Positions 28,026-37,984 of a stretch of 64,000 nt of DNA are shown in pieces; positions within the stretch are counted from its first letter, which is position 1, and each line of letters opens with the position of its first letter. The stretch covers positions 1 through 64,000 of the forward strand of contig NZ_CP041763.1 in NCBI RefSeq assembly GCF_007559005.1, written 5' to 3'. Under the pieces are notes generated by a model. It did not search any database. It was not told where the DNA came from and saw only the letters and a list, made by a program, of their open reading frames with translations. The position numbers and the translations under genes were made by a program. Source of the stretch: Gordonia zhaorongruii (GTDB taxonomy: Bacteria > Actinomycetota > Actinomycetes > Mycobacteriales > Mycobacteriaceae).

Positions 28026-29935
28026 AAGAGGCTGGCCTTTCCGACGACCACGGTCACCGAGTCGTCCTTCTGCATCGTGCTGCCCGAGGCCGGCCGCTGC
28101 GACATGATCTTGCCGTCGTTGGGACTGGCGATCGGAACCTTGCGATCGGTGACGTTCAGCGTGTTGGAGTTCCAGCCGGCTTCGGAGAGCGCGTCCTGCG
28201 CCTCCTTGGGTGTCTTGCCCTTCAGGTCGGGCATGCTGAACTCGTTCCCGCGGGAGACGACGAGCTGAACCGTGCTGCCGACCTCGACCGACTGCCCGGA
28301 GTCGGGCGACGCACTGAGGACCCGGCCCTGCGGTTCGGACGAATCCGCCGATACCGTGGTCACGTCGAGGTCCATCTGCTCGAGCGCGGTGCGGGCATCG
28401 TCCTCGAACTGGCCGACCACGTCGGGCACGGTCACCTCCCGGGGACCGGTGCCTACGTACAGGACCACCGTGCTGGTGACGCTCGACGTGGTGTCGTTCT
28501 GCGGTGCCGTCCGCACCACCTTGTCGATCATCTGCGTGCTGGACTCGACCTGCTCGGTCTTGAACTTCTCGAAGCCGCGTCTCTTGAGGAGGCTCCTGGC
28601 CTCCTGAACGCTCTTCCCACGCACGTCCGGCACCGGACTTCGCTGCGGGCCGGACGAGATGTAGAGCGTCACCTCCGACCCCTCGGGCGTCGGCACGTCG
28701 TCGCCGGGCGCGGTGCGGGTGGCGAGACCACTGGCGATGTCCAGGCTCGATTCCCGCTGCTCCTTGACCTGGAAACCCGCTTGCTCGAGATTCGCGGTCG
28801 CGGCCTCGGCCGTCAGACCGGCCACCTTCGGCACCGGGATCGACGGTGCTGCGGATTCGTTGTTCCACGGTGACCATGCGACCAGGGCGCCGGCGAGAAG
28901 GGCGAGGATCGCGACCAGCGCGACGGCGACCCGCACCCCGCGGCGCTTGTGCACCGGCGTCGACCCGTCGTCGTCCTCCTCGGCCATCCGGTGCCGGGTG
29001 CGTCGTGCGGGCTCTGCTCCGGACCGCACCGCCCGCGGTGCCTCCAGAAGGTCGGTCTGCTCCTGGTCGGTCAGCAGCATCGGTGCGGACGGCTTACCGC
29101 CGGCCAGCACCTTGATCAGGTCCGACCGGAAGTCGGCGGCCGTCTGGTAGCGGTTGGCGGGGTTCTTGCTCATCGCCTGCATGACGATGGAATCCAGTTC
29201 CGGCGGAAGTTCGGGGCGGACCGACGACGGGCGACGCGGATCCTCGTGCACGTGCTGGTGGGCCACTGCGATCGGGGAGTCGCCGGTGAACGGGGGCTCC
29301 CCGGTGACCAGCTCGAACAGCACGCAGCCCATCGAGTAGATGTCGCTGCGAGGATCCACCTTGATGCCGCGTGCCTGCTCGGGTGACAGATACTGCGCGG
29401 TGCCCATCACGGCCGAGGTCTGCGTCATCGTGGCGGACGTATCGTCCATCGCACGCGCGATGCCGAAGTCCATCACCTTCACAGCGCCTGCCCGGTCGAT
29501 CATCACGTTCGCGGGCTTCATGTCGCGGTGCACGATGCTCGCCCGGTGCGAGAAGTCCATCGCGGCCGCCACGTCGGCCATCCACGTCATCGCCTGCTTG
29601 GGCGCGATGACGCCGGAGGCGCGCAGCAGGTCGCGCAGGGTGTCACCGTCGACGTACTCCATGACGATGAAGGGCAGCGGCCCCTCGTCGGTCTCGGCTT
29701 CGCCGGTGTCGAAGACCTGGACGATGGACGGGTGGGTCAGTTTTGCCGCATTCTGTGCCTCACGCCGGAAGCGCAGGTAAAACGATGGGTCGCGGGCCAG
29801 GTCGGCTCGCAGCACCTTGATTGCGACGTCGCGGTGCAGCAACAGGTCGCGCGCGTACTGGACTTCGGACATGCCGCCGAAGCCGAGCGTTTCACCGAGC
29901 TCATACCGCTCGGACAGGTAATGCGGATCGTTCAA
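28022..29935 (-). CDS. pknB: serine/threonine protein kinase PknB with four PASTA domains
   Basis: This 637-aa kinase has a cytoplasmic kinase domain: Gly-rich loop, Lys40, HRD with Asp138, DFG 156-158, activation-loop Thr171 and Thr173. A linker, one membrane helix (VAVALVAILALLAGALVAW, about 335-355) and four extracellular PASTA repeats follow, beginning VPKVAGL, VPDVRGK, VPDVVGQ and MPDLKGK. PASTA domains sense muropeptides/lipid II; the kinase controls elongation and division. HRDMKPAN has Met in place of the usual Val. The start lies 3 bp from the pknA stop. Last gene of the operon. Confidence 0.97.
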   Translation of the reverse strand: MNDPHYLSERYELGETLGFGGMSEVQYARDLLLHRDVAIKVLRADLARDPSFYLRFRREAQNAAKLTHPSIVQVFDTGEAETDEGPLPFIVMEYVDGDTLRDLLRASGVIAPKQAMTWMADVAAAMDFSHRASIVHRDMKPANVMIDRAGAVKVMDFGIARAMDDTSATMTQTSAVMGTAQYLSPEQARGIKVDPRSDIYSMGCVLFELVTGEPPFTGDSPIAVAHQHVHEDPRRPSSVRPELPPELDSIVMQAMSKNPANRYQTAADFRSDLIKVLAGGKPSAPMLLTDQEQTDLLEAPRAVRSGAEPARRTRHRMAEEDDDGSTPVHKRRGVRVAVALVAILALLAGALVAWSPWNNESAAPSIPVPKVAGLTAEAATANLEQAGFQVKEQRESSLDIASGLATRTAPGDDVPTPEGSEVTLYISSGPQRSPVPDVRGKSVQEARSLLKRRGFEKFKTEQVESSTQMIDKVVRTAPQNDTTSSVTSTVVLYVGTGPREVTVPDVVGQFEDDARTALEQMDLDVTTVSADSSEPQGRVLSASPDSGQSVEVGSTVQLVVSRGNEFSMPDLKGKTPKEAQDALSEAGWNSNTLNVTDRKVPIASPNDGKIMSQRPASGSTMQKDDSVTVVVGKASLF

Positions 29936-29938
29936 CCG

Positions 29939-31270
29939 TCAACCTCCGAGGTTGGGGAGGGTGATATCGGGTAGCGGGAATCCGCCGCCCGATGTGGAGC
30001 TGGTGGGAGGTGTGGACTCGTCGGTCGTCGTCTCCTCGTCGGTGGTGGAGCTCGGCGTCTCCTCCGTGGTGGAGCGCGGGGTCTCCTCGGTGGTGGTGGT
30101 CGGTTCCTCGGTCGTCGTCTCGGTCGGCTCCGGAGTCTGTGTGACGGTCACCGGGGTCGACTGCGTCGGCGACGGCGCAGGTGTGTCAGGTCCGCTCTTC
30201 ACCCAGTACCCGATCAGCACGATCGCGGCGATCAGGAGAAGCGCGGCGATCGCGGTCAGCACCTTGTGGGTGGTGCTCCACCCCTCATCGGCGGGTGCTG
30301 GAGCGGGCGCGGCGCGGCGAGGCGCGGTCGGCGGCCGGGACGCCTGGGTGTTGGCCGACGTCATGGCCTGCGTCGCACCGGGTGCAGCTGCGGCCATCGG
30401 GGCCGGGCCGGCGGTGCGCGGCCGCGGCGGACGACGCCCGGCACGCACCGCGGCGACGGCATCGGCGAACTCGCCACCCGTCTCGTAGCGCTGCGCGGGA
30501 TCCTTGGCGAGCGTGGTGTCGATGAGCTCGCGGACGTGCGCCGGAACCGAGGTCGGCAGCGCGGGCGGCTGATCCTGGATGTGCTTCATCGCGACGGTGA
30601 TCGCGCCGTCGCCGAGGAAGGGGCGTCGACCGGTGAGTGCCTCGTAGCCGACCACGCCGAGTGAGTAGACGTCCGAGGCTGCGGTCGCCTCGCCTCCCAT
30701 CGCCTGCTCAGGCGAGATGTACTGGGCGGTGCCCATCACCATGCCGGTCTGCGTGACCGGTGCCGAATCGGCCGCTTTGGCGATGCCGAAGTCGGTGATC
30801 TTCACCTGCCCGGTCGGGGTGATGAGGATGTTGCCGGGCTTGACGTCGCGGTGCACGAGGCCGGCGGTGTGCGCAGCCTGCAGGGCGCGTCCGGTCTGCT
30901 CGAGCATGTCGAGAGTGTGGTTGAGCGCGAGCTCGCCGACCCGGCTGATCACCGAGTTGAGCGGTTCGCCGTCGACCAGTTCCATCACCAGGTAGGCGAG
31001 TGGGTCGCCGCCGTTGCGGTCCGGCGTCTCGCCGTAATCGAAGACGTTCGCGATGCCGGGGTCGTTCAGGCGCGCAGTGGTCTGCGCCTCCGTCCGGAAG
31101 CGCCCCAGGAACTCCGAGTCGTTCGAGTACTCGGCCTTGAGTACCTTGACGGCGACTCGCCGACCCAGCCGGGTGTCGAGTGCCTCCCATACCTGACCCA
31201 TTCCGCCGGTCGCGATCAAGCGGACCAGTCGGTATCGGTCGGCGATGATGGTCCCGTTCTGCAGGCTCAT
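29939..31270 (-). CDS. pknA: serine/threonine protein kinase PknA
   Basis: This 443-aa kinase has the N-terminal kinase domain (TGGMGQV loop, Lys42, HRD with Asp142, DFG 160-162, Thr173/Thr175 activation pair). A Pro/Ala linker, a single membrane helix ([21 protein letters not shown]) and a short extracytoplasmic Thr/Glu-rich tail of repeated TTTEE / STTEE units follow. No PASTA domains, as in mycobacterial PknA. It phosphorylates division and growth proteins together with PknB. ATG 31270 overlaps the pbpA stop by 4 bp. Confidence 0.96.
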   Translation of the reverse strand: MSLQNGTIIADRYRLVRLIATGGMGQVWEALDTRLGRRVAVKVLKAEYSNDSEFLGRFRTEAQTTARLNDPGIANVFDYGETPDRNGGDPLAYLVMELVDGEPLNSVISRVGELALNHTLDMLEQTGRALQAAHTAGLVHRDVKPGNILITPTGQVKITDFGIAKAADSAPVTQTGMVMGTAQYISPEQAMGGEATAASDVYSLGVVGYEALTGRRPFLGDGAITVAMKHIQDQPPALPTSVPAHVRELIDTTLAKDPAQRYETGGEFADAVAAVRAGRRPPRPRTAGPAPMAAAAPGATQAMTSANTQASRPPTAPRRAAPAPAPADEGWSTTHKVLTAIAALLLIAAIVLIGYWVKSGPDTPAPSPTQSTPVTVTQTPEPTETTTEEPTTTTEETPRSTTEETPSSTTDEETTTDESTPPTSSTSGGGFPLPDITLPNLGG

Positions 31271-32778
31271 CGAGCACCTCCCGTGTATGCGTTCATCACT
31301 GCGCGTCCAATCGGGGCGGCTACGGTGCCGCCGTAAGAGTTCTGCCCTTGGCCACTGTTCTCCACGAGCACCGCCACCGCGATGCGGCTGTTGGAGCTCG
31401 GGGAGAAGCCGATGTACCAGGCGTACGGTGTGTCGCCGGCTTCCGCGTCGTCGGAGTGCTCGGCGGTTCCGGTCTTCGAGGCGATGCCCGACTGCGCTCC
31501 GGACGTGTTCTGCTCGGAGTCGACCATCATCCCGGTGATGGTGTCGGCTTGGTCGGCCGTCAGCGGACGGTTGACGGCGGTCGGCGACGTCGTGTTGATG
31601 GTCCGCAGGTCGGCCGTTTGCAGTCGGTCCACCACGTACGGGTGCATGCGAACGCCGCCGTTGGCGACGGTCGCCGCGATGACCGCGTTCGACAAGACCG
31701 TGGTGCGCACATCTCGCTGGCCGATGGCGGACTGGCCGAGGGCGGCCAGGTCCTCGCCGATATCGCCGACCGACGACTTCGCAACGCTCATCGGGATCCC
31801 CGCGGGGTCCTCGCCGATGCCGAACTGCTTGGCTGCGGACGTGAACTTGGCGACCTTCTCGCCAGCATCACCGGGAACCTTCTCGGTGAGAAGCTGAGCG
31901 AACGCGGTGTTGCACGAATGCTCGAAGGCCTGCGTCAAGGTGACGGTGCCGCCGGAGGATCCGGGACACGTCGAGTCGCTGTCGTTGGTCAGGTAGGCCC
32001 CGCTGCCCGGGAGCTTCCATCGCGCATCCGCGGTGAGTCGGGTGTTCGGGTTCTGACCGTTCGCGAGGGCGGCTGCGGTCGACACCACCTTGAAGGTGGA
32101 GCCGGGTGGGTACAGCTCGGAGGTAGCCCGGTTCACGAGTGGTGAGCCGGCACCGTCGGCGGTCATCCGGCGCCACGCCTGCTCGGCCTCGTTGAAGTCC
32201 TGGGTGGCGATCTGGTTCGGGTCGTAGCTCGGTGAGGACGCCATCGCCAGGATCTTGCCGGTGCTCGGCTCGAGGGCCACGACCGATCCGCGGCACGGGC
32301 CGTCGCAGTCGCCGTTGGCCAACTCGCGGTAGGCGGTGCGCTGCAGCTTCGGGTCGATCGTGGTCACCACGTTTCCGCCGCGGGGGTCGCGGCCGGAGAA
32401 CATGTCCATGAAGCGCTGCGTGAACAGCCGGTCGTCGTTGCCGTTGAGGACGGCGTCCTCGGCGGCCTCGACACCGCGGTCGGCGCGATACACGAACGAG
32501 AAGTAGCCGGTGACCGGTGCGAACGCACGCGGAGCGGTCGGGTACTTACGCAGGTATTTGAACTTGCTGTCCGTGGGGACCGACTCAGCGAGCACCGTGC
32601 CGTCGGCGGCGACGATCACGCCCCGCTCGCGGGAGTACTCGTCGAGCAGCACCCGGGAGTTGCGGGAGTCGCTCTTGAGCTTGTCCGCTTTGAAAACCTG
32701 GAGATAGGTGGCGTTCGCAAGCAGAGCGACCACCAGGACGATGGCCGCGATCGCGACCCGTTGGATAGGACGGTTCAT
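31267..32778 (-). CDS. pbpA: penicillin-binding protein A (class B transpeptidase)
   Basis: This 503-aa protein has an N-terminal membrane anchor ([22 protein letters not shown]), a dimerisation-type middle region and a transpeptidase domain. The three motifs are SxxK (Ser227-Thr-Phe-Lys230), SCN (in EHSCNTAF) and KTG (Lys435-Thr-Gly in SKTGTAEH). PbpA crosslinks peptidoglycan and acts with RodA; in mycobacteria its loss alters septation. It overlaps rodA by 4 bp upstream and pknA by 4 bp downstream. Confidence 0.97.
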   Translation of the reverse strand: MNRPIQRVAIAAIVLVVALLANATYLQVFKADKLKSDSRNSRVLLDEYSRERGVIVAADGTVLAESVPTDSKFKYLRKYPTAPRAFAPVTGYFSFVYRADRGVEAAEDAVLNGNDDRLFTQRFMDMFSGRDPRGGNVVTTIDPKLQRTAYRELANGDCDGPCRGSVVALEPSTGKILAMASSPSYDPNQIATQDFNEAEQAWRRMTADGAGSPLVNRATSELYPPGSTFKVVSTAAALANGQNPNTRLTADARWKLPGSGAYLTNDSDSTCPGSSGGTVTLTQAFEHSCNTAFAQLLTEKVPGDAGEKVAKFTSAAKQFGIGEDPAGIPMSVAKSSVGDIGEDLAALGQSAIGQRDVRTTVLSNAVIAATVANGGVRMHPYVVDRLQTADLRTINTTSPTAVNRPLTADQADTITGMMVDSEQNTSGAQSGIASKTGTAEHSDDAEAGDTPYAWYIGFSPSSNSRIAVAVLVENSGQGQNSYGGTVAAPIGRAVMNAYTGGAR

Positions 32779-34202
32779 GAGCGCTGCACCATCCTCGTAG
32801 CCAGCTCCTCGACCTTGCGCTTCGGCTTGACCTTGGGCGCGTCGGGTTCACGGGCGGCGTTGGAGATGCGGATGAGCAGCGCCAGCAGGAGATAGTTCGC
32901 CAGCAGCGACGAACCGCCATAGGCGAGGAACGGTGTGGTCAGGCCGGTGAGCGGGATCAGCTTGGAAACGCCGCCGAAGACGACGAACAACTGGAAGACG
33001 ATGGTGAAGGAGAGGCCTGCGGCCAGGAGCTTGCCGAAGCTGTCGCGGACGGCGATGGCCGTCCGGAGCCCGCGGATCACGAACAGCAGGTACAGCATGA
33101 CGATCGCGGTCAGGCCGACCAGCCCGATCTCCTCGCCGAACGAGGTCAGGATGAAGTCGGTGTTGGCGAACGGGACGATGTTGGGCCTACCCGACCCGAG
33201 TCCGGTGCCGAACATACCGCCCGTCGCGAAACCGAACAGGCTCTGCGCCACCTGGTAGCCGTACGTGTCGTACTGCTCGAACGGGTCACGCCACACGGCG
33301 ACGCGCATCTGCAGATGGAAGAACAGCTGATAGGCGACGACCGCGGCGAGCGCGAAAAGCGTGAAGCCGAGCATCAGCCAGCTCACCCGGCCGGTCGCGA
33401 CGTACAGCATGGTGAGCACCGTCGCGAAGATGAGGAGCGAGGTACCCAGGTCCGATTCGAACGCCAGCACGCCGACCGCGATCACCCAAGCGCCCAGCAG
33501 GGGGCCGAGGTCGCGGGCGCGGGGGAAGTCGATGCCCGCGAACTGCTTGCCCGCAGTCGTGAACAGATCGCGTCGTGACACGAGGAACGCGGCGGTGAAC
33601 ACGATGATCAGGATCTTCGAGAACTCGCCGGGCTGAATGTTGAACAGGGGAGTGCGGATCCAGATCTTGGAGCCGTTGATCTCCGACATCGACGACGGCA
33701 GGATCGCGGGCAGCGCGAGGAAAATCAGGCCGCCAAGGCCGAGCGTGTACGCGTACCGGGACAGCGTGCGGTGGTCCCGGATGACGATGACCGTTGCCGC
33801 GAACACCAGGATGCCGACGAACGCCCACAGCAACTGCTGGTCGGCGTTGTTGGTGCGTTCGGTCGCCTTGAGCAACTCGTCCGACCGAGCCGACCCGAGA
33901 TCGAGGCGGTGAATCATCACCAGGCCGAGGCCGTTCAGCGTCGCGACGAGCGGCAGGAGCAGTGGATCGGCGTACGGCGCGAATCGGCGCACGATGAAAT
34001 GCGCAATCGCGCAGAGCGCGGCATAGGCGGCGATGAACTTGAGGATCTCCGCCGAGAAGCCGTCGCCCTGAGCCGATTCGACGATCACCAGAGCGGTGCT
34101 CACGATCGCGACTGCGAACACGAGCAGCATCAGTTCGGTGTTGCGGCCCGTGCTGGTCGGTGGCGGGTCCGGAGGCGCGTGGCCCTGGGGTGCGGACGTC
34201 AT
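32775..34202 (-). CDS. rodA: RodA/FtsW-family peptidoglycan polymerase (SEDS)
   Basis: This 475-aa multispanning SEDS protein has about ten membrane helices. Motifs include the conserved Asp-rich loop with GSKIWIRTPLFNIQPGEFSKI and the final PLTGLTTPFLAYGGSSLLANY. RodA is a glycan polymerase working with PbpA in lateral or polar growth. Pro-rich first residues (PPDPPPTSTG) precede the first helix. The start overlaps the pstP stop by 4 bp. Confidence 0.96.
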   Translation of the reverse strand: MTSAPQGHAPPDPPPTSTGRNTELMLLVFAVAIVSTALVIVESAQGDGFSAEILKFIAAYAALCAIAHFIVRRFAPYADPLLLPLVATLNGLGLVMIHRLDLGSARSDELLKATERTNNADQQLLWAFVGILVFAATVIVIRDHRTLSRYAYTLGLGGLIFLALPAILPSSMSEINGSKIWIRTPLFNIQPGEFSKILIIVFTAAFLVSRRDLFTTAGKQFAGIDFPRARDLGPLLGAWVIAVGVLAFESDLGTSLLIFATVLTMLYVATGRVSWLMLGFTLFALAAVVAYQLFFHLQMRVAVWRDPFEQYDTYGYQVAQSLFGFATGGMFGTGLGSGRPNIVPFANTDFILTSFGEEIGLVGLTAIVMLYLLFVIRGLRTAIAVRDSFGKLLAAGLSFTIVFQLFVVFGGVSKLIPLTGLTTPFLAYGGSSLLANYLLLALLIRISNAAREPDAPKVKPKRKVEELATRMVQRS

Positions 34203-35629
34203 GGGTTCCCCCGGCAGTTCTGCGGGCCCTCGTCGGCGGGAGCCGGTGCGGGGGTCTGCGAGGGGGCGGGGCGCTCCGACGACGTGTCACGAGGCTTCGG
34301 CTTGTGCGGCTTCGACGGAGTGTCCGGCTTGGGGGCCGGAGCTGGAGGTGCGCACAGCGGCAGGAACTCGAGTTCGCGCACTCGTTCCTGGGCCGATTCG
34401 AGCGACAGGTTCTTGATGTTGTTGGATTCGACCGTGGTCTGGCTGATGCCGTTCAGATCCGAGACCCGCATCGGCGTGCACGCGTTGTCCGCGCCGGCGT
34501 CCTGGAACGTGACACTCGGATGCTCCGCGGTCTCATCGTCGATGCACACACGCTGGTTCGGCGATTCCATGGTGAGGAACGCCAGGTTGTCGGGAGTCCC
34601 GCGGTGGATCTGCACAGTGCCGTCGTCGTCTGCGGTGACGAAGTTGCTGTCCATGATCTGCGAGCGGACGACGAAGAACGCTGTGACGATCAGACCGACC
34701 ACGACGAGTGCGGCGATCGCGATCCACGGCCAGCGCGACCGCTTGCGTGCCGCGGGAGCGTCGGGAGTCGTGATGGACGGACGTTGGGTGGCCGGGGCAG
34801 GTGGGCGCAGTGCGGCAGCGCGCCCTGCCGCAGTCTTCGGGTCGGGTACATAGCCGTCGGACGCGTCGTCACCGGCCGCGCCGCCCAGGATCGGGCGCGA
34901 TTCGCCGAATTCGGTGTCGACGACGTCGGCGACGACGACGGTCACGTTGTCCGGGCCACCGCTGCGCAACGCGAGCTCGATGAGCCGATCCGCGCACTCC
35001 TTGTGGTCTTCGATGCCGTCGAGGGTGTCGGCGAGGGTCTCCTCGCTGACCACGTCGGAGAGCCCGTCGCTGCACAGCATGTAGCGGTCGCCCGCACGCG
35101 CTTCGCGCATGATGAGCGTCGGCTCCACTTCCTGGCCGGTGAGCGCGCGCATGATGAGCGACCGCTGCGGGTGCGAATGAGCCTGCTCGGCCGTGATCCG
35201 GCCCTCGTCGACGAGGCTCTGGACGAAGGTGTCGTCGCGGGTGATCTGTGTGAGGTTGCCGTCCCGGTACAGGTAGCCGCGGGAGTCGCCGACGTGGCAC
35301 AGGCCGATGCGGCTGCCTGCGAACAGGATCGAGGTGAGGGTGGTCCCCATGCCCTCGAGTTCGGGCGTCTGCTCCACCTGCTGGGCGATCGCCGCGTTGC
35401 CCGCATGGGTGGCGCGTTCGAGTGCGGAGAGAAGATCGCCGCCGGGCTCATCGTCGTCGAGTGACCGGAGCGCCTGGATGACCAACTGGCTGGCGACCTC
35501 GCCGGCCGCGTGACCGCCCATGCCGTCGGCGAGGGCCAGCAGGCGCGCACCCGCGTAGACGGAGTCTTCGTTGTTGGACCGGACGAGACCGCGGTCGCTT
35601 CGCGCGATGTAGCGCAGGACGAGAGTCAC
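34199..35629 (-). CDS. pstP: PP2C-family protein phosphatase PstP
   Basis: This 476-aa PPM phosphatase has metal-binding motifs SNNEDSV, ADGMGGHAAGE, CSDGLSDV and GPDNVTVVV. A linker, one membrane helix (IAIAALVVVGLIVTAFFVV) and an extracytoplasmic domain follow, ending in a Pro/Lys-rich tail. It reverses PknA/PknB phosphorylation of growth proteins. The stop of fhaB overlaps its start by 4 bp (35626-35629). Confidence 0.97.
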   Translation of the reverse strand: MTLVLRYIARSDRGLVRSNNEDSVYAGARLLALADGMGGHAAGEVASQLVIQALRSLDDDEPGGDLLSALERATHAGNAAIAQQVEQTPELEGMGTTLTSILFAGSRIGLCHVGDSRGYLYRDGNLTQITRDDTFVQSLVDEGRITAEQAHSHPQRSLIMRALTGQEVEPTLIMREARAGDRYMLCSDGLSDVVSEETLADTLDGIEDHKECADRLIELALRSGGPDNVTVVVADVVDTEFGESRPILGGAAGDDASDGYVPDPKTAAGRAAALRPPAPATQRPSITTPDAPAARKRSRWPWIAIAALVVVGLIVTAFFVVRSQIMDSNFVTADDDGTVQIHRGTPDNLAFLTMESPNQRVCIDDETAEHPSVTFQDAGADNACTPMRVSDLNGISQTTVESNNIKNLSLESAQERVRELEFLPLCAPPAPAPKPDTPSKPHKPKPRDTSSERPAPSQTPAPAPADEGPQNCRGNP

Positions 35630-36090
35630 GGGCGCAGCTCGATCACGGTCTTCCCGACCCGGATCGGGGTGTTGATCGGGGCGCGGACGGCGGTCGTCAC
35701 CTTGGAGCGCTCGAGGTAGGTGCCATTGGTGGATCCGAGGTCCTCGACGTACCAGTCGTCACCGCGCGGCGACAGGCGCGCGTGGCGTTCGGAGGCGTAG
35801 TCGTCGGTGAGGACGAGAGTGGAGTCGTCCGCGCGGCCGATGAGCACCGGCTGGGCGCCGAGGGTGATGCGCGTGTTCGCGAGTGCGCCCGCAGTCACCA
35901 CCAGGTATTTCGCGGCACCACGGGAACGGCTCCCGCGGCCGGCTCGTTGACGCTTGATGGGCCCGGTGGCCACGCGCCCGCCGGTCGCCGACGTGAGATC
36001 GTTCCGCATCGCGCGGATGAGCGCGTAGACGAAAAGCCACAGCAGAACGAGGAACCCGAACCGGGTCACCTGCAGCAGAATGCCCTGCAC
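35626..36090 (-). CDS. fhaB: FHA-domain protein FhaB (FipA-type)
   Basis: The 154-aa protein has one N-terminal membrane helix (TRFGFLVLLWLFVYALI), a basic linker and a C-terminal FHA domain with LIGRADDSTLVL and DLGSTNGTYL. FHA binds phosphothreonine; FipA bridges FtsQ and FtsZ in mycobacteria. I choose GTG 36090 (VQGILLQVTRFG), matching the family N-terminus and preceded by GGGAGG. A longer reading from 36147 is rejected. It follows fhaA, with a 108-bp gap. Confidence 0.94.
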   Translation of the reverse strand: MQGILLQVTRFGFLVLLWLFVYALIRAMRNDLTSATGGRVATGPIKRQRAGRGSRSRGAAKYLVVTAGALANTRITLGAQPVLIGRADDSTLVLTDDYASERHARLSPRGDDWYVEDLGSTNGTYLERSKVTTAVRAPINTPIRVGKTVIELRP

Positions 36091-36198
36091 CTGCGCACCA
36101 CCTCCCTCACATCGAACGTCGGCACCCGGAGCGATCGCCGGATGCATTCAACTGTCGGGGGATGCAGACATCCCCCGACAGCATCTTATGCGGACTGC

Positions 36199-37521
36199 CT
36201 ACTGGAAACGGACCGTGATGTCCGAGTGGCCGAGACGGATCCGATCGCCGTTGGCGAGTTCCCAGCTGCTGACCTGAAGGTCGTTGACCGTCGTTCCGTT
36301 GGTGGAGTTCAGGTCGGTGAGCATCGCGACCTGCCCGTCCCAGCGGATCTCGGCGTGACGACGCGAGACGCCGGTGTCCGGGAGGCGGAACTGGGCGTCC
36401 TGGCCGCGGCCGAGGACGTTGGAGCCCTGGCGCAGTGAGAAGGTCCGGCTGCTGCCGTCCTCGAGCACGAGCGTGATGCCGCTCGGTGCGTAGCCGCCCT
36501 GCGGCTGCGCGTAACCCGGGTCGGCGGGGGCCGCCGGTGCGGCGTAGCCCTGGTCGTAACCGGGCTGGTCGTATCCGGGTTGCGGTGCGTACCCCTGGGG
36601 TGCGTAGCCCTGGTCGTATCCGCCCTGCTGGTACTGCGGGTCGTAGCCCTGGGGTGCGTATCCCTGATCGGGCGCGGCGTACTGCTGGTCGTATCCCTGC
36701 GGTGCGTAGCCCTGGTCGTAGCCGGACTGGTCGTATCCGGGTTGCGGTGCGTACCCCTGGGGTGCGTAGCCCTGGTCGTATCCGCCCTGCTGGTACTGCG
36801 GGTCGTAGCCCTGGGGTGCGTATCCCTGATCGGGTGCGGCGTACTGCTGGTCGTATCCCTGCGGCGCGTAACCCTGCTGCGGGTATCCCTGGTCGTACGC
36901 GCCCTGCTCGTAGCCGCCGTGCTGGGGCGCGTAGCCCTGGTCGTAACCGGGCTGCTCGTATCCGCCCTGCTGCGGGTCATACTGCTGGTCGTAGTCGTAC
37001 TGCGGGTACTGCTGTCCACCCTGCTGCGGGTAGCCGGGGTACTGGCCGCCCTGGTCGTTTCCGGGGTTGTTGGTCATAGCTGGGGCTCCTCGGTGGGGAC
37101 TTGCGGGTCCCGGGGCCGCGGCGGACGCGGTAACCGGGCGTGGTGTGGCATCAGGGTTCACGATGCCTGCTGTATTGAACTGGCCGGTGTGCAGTGACGG
37201 TATCTGATCGAACTCTACGACCACAGGGCCGTAAGTCTGCCACCCATTGTCGCGGATGAAGTCCTCTAAATGGCGGGAGAAGATCTTCCGGTTCAGTTCG
37301 TACTCTGCTGACACGTGGTCCAGGTCGGACGGACTGAGCGACACGACGTAGCTATTGGCGACGAGGCGTGCCCCGTCGCCCAGGTCCTCGATGTTGAGTT
37401 CGGCTTCCCGCTGAAGGCTCTGCTCTATCTCCTGCGGAGCTACCTTGCCGCCGAAGACTCGGGCGAATCCACCGTCGACGGCGGACTCGAGCTTCCGCTC
37501 GAAGCGGTCGAGAAATCCCAC
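36199..37521 (-). CDS. fhaA: FHA-domain protein FhaA with expanded Q/G/Y repeat linker
   Basis: This 440-aa protein starts at GTG 37521 (MGFLDRFERKLE) and has an N-terminal DUF3662 domain (1-120). A central linker rich in Gln/Gly/Tyr/Pro (about 150-345) follows, then a C-terminal FHA domain (about 355-440) with GRGQDAQFRL and DLNSTNGTTVNDL. In mycobacteria FhaA binds phosphorylated MviN (MurJ) and modulates peptidoglycan synthesis. The linker includes a 162-bp duplication in the DNA. First gene of the operon, separated from fhaB by 108 bp. Confidence 0.95.
   Translation of the reverse strand: MGFLDRFERKLESAVDGGFARVFGGKVAPQEIEQSLQREAELNIEDLGDGARLVANSYVVSLSPSDLDHVSAEYELNRKIFSRHLEDFIRDNGWQTYGPVVVEFDQIPSLHTGQFNTAGIVNPDATPRPVTASAAAPGPASPHRGAPAMTNNPGNDQGGQYPGYPQQGGQQYPQYDYDQQYDPQQGGYEQPGYDQGYAPQHGGYEQGAYDQGYPQQGYAPQGYDQQYAAPDQGYAPQGYDPQYQQGGYDQGYAPQGYAPQPGYDQSGYDQGYAPQGYDQQYAAPDQGYAPQGYDPQYQQGGYDQGYAPQGYAPQPGYDQPGYDQGYAAPAAPADPGYAQPQGGYAPSGITLVLEDGSSRTFSLRQGSNVLGRGQDAQFRLPDTGVSRRHAEIRWDGQVAMLTDLNSTNGTTVNDLQVSSWELANGDRIRLGHSDITVRFQ
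36546..36870 (-). repeat. 162-bp tandem duplication inside fhaA
   Basis: Positions 36546-36707 and 36708-36870 are near-identical copies with a 162-bp period (54 codons). I counted about four mismatches. The unit encodes GYAPQPGYDQ, GYAPQGYDPQYQQ and YAAPDQGYAP segments. The low divergence points to a recent in-frame duplication or gene conversion in a disordered linker. Confidence 0.85.
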
Positions 37522-37782
37522 CCGTCCCGGCTCCCTTCAGTGCGCTGTGGCGTGTCGGCGTGCATACCGTGCCTGTCGATGTTACCGATCGGGCAAGTCG
37601 GATGCTGCCCGCATGCCCCACGAGTTGCATTTCGTCACACGTGTGGCATCCCTGTGGGCTGCTGTCAGTCCGCTGCATCGCAGGTCGGAGTCGGTTCGGC
37701 GCCACGAGTTTACTTTCCCCGGCGGGGCCGTGTTATCGTTTTCGGGTCCACGCGGGCATATGTTCTGCGGTGGGCAAGCCAC

Positions 37783-37868
37783 GGGCGAGTGGCGGAATGG
37801 CAGACGCGCTGGCTTCAGGTGCCAGTGTCCTTCGGGACGTGGGGGTTCAAGTCCCCCTTCGCCCACCA
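37783..37868 (+). tRNA. leuT: tRNA-Leu (CAG), encoded CCA
   Basis: This 83-nt body (to 37865) plus an encoded CCA (37866-37868) has acceptor stem GGGCGAG/TTCGCCC and anticodon stem CTGGC/GCCAG with loop TTCAGGT, so the anticodon is CAG. A variable arm TGTCCTTCGGGAC, typical of class II tRNA, and T arm GGGGGTTCAAGTCCCCC complete it. A strong terminator follows. The gap 37522-37782 before it, upstream of fhaA on the other strand, shows no other gene. Confidence 0.96.
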
Positions 37869-37892
37869 GGAGCGGTTCCACGAGCTGCGACC

Positions 37893-37934
37893 AACGAGGT
37901 CACGAACTCGAAAGAGTTCGTGACCTCGTTTTTG
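37893..37934 (+). terminator. terminator after tRNA-Leu
   Basis: A perfect 17-bp stem (37893-37909 with 37914-37930) is closed by a GAAA loop and followed by TTTTT-G-T on the plus strand. It separates the tRNA from the convergent PhlG-like gene. Confidence 0.95.
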
Positions 37935-37984
37935 TCGTTGGGAACAACCATGCCGCCGCACGGTGTCTGCGGATCTCGCGCCAG

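Noticed and set aside
37783..37868. tRNA-Leu as attachment site of an integrated element
   Set aside because: No integrase gene and no second copy of the tRNA 3' end in the window; gene content downstream could still be accessory but not by visible integration.
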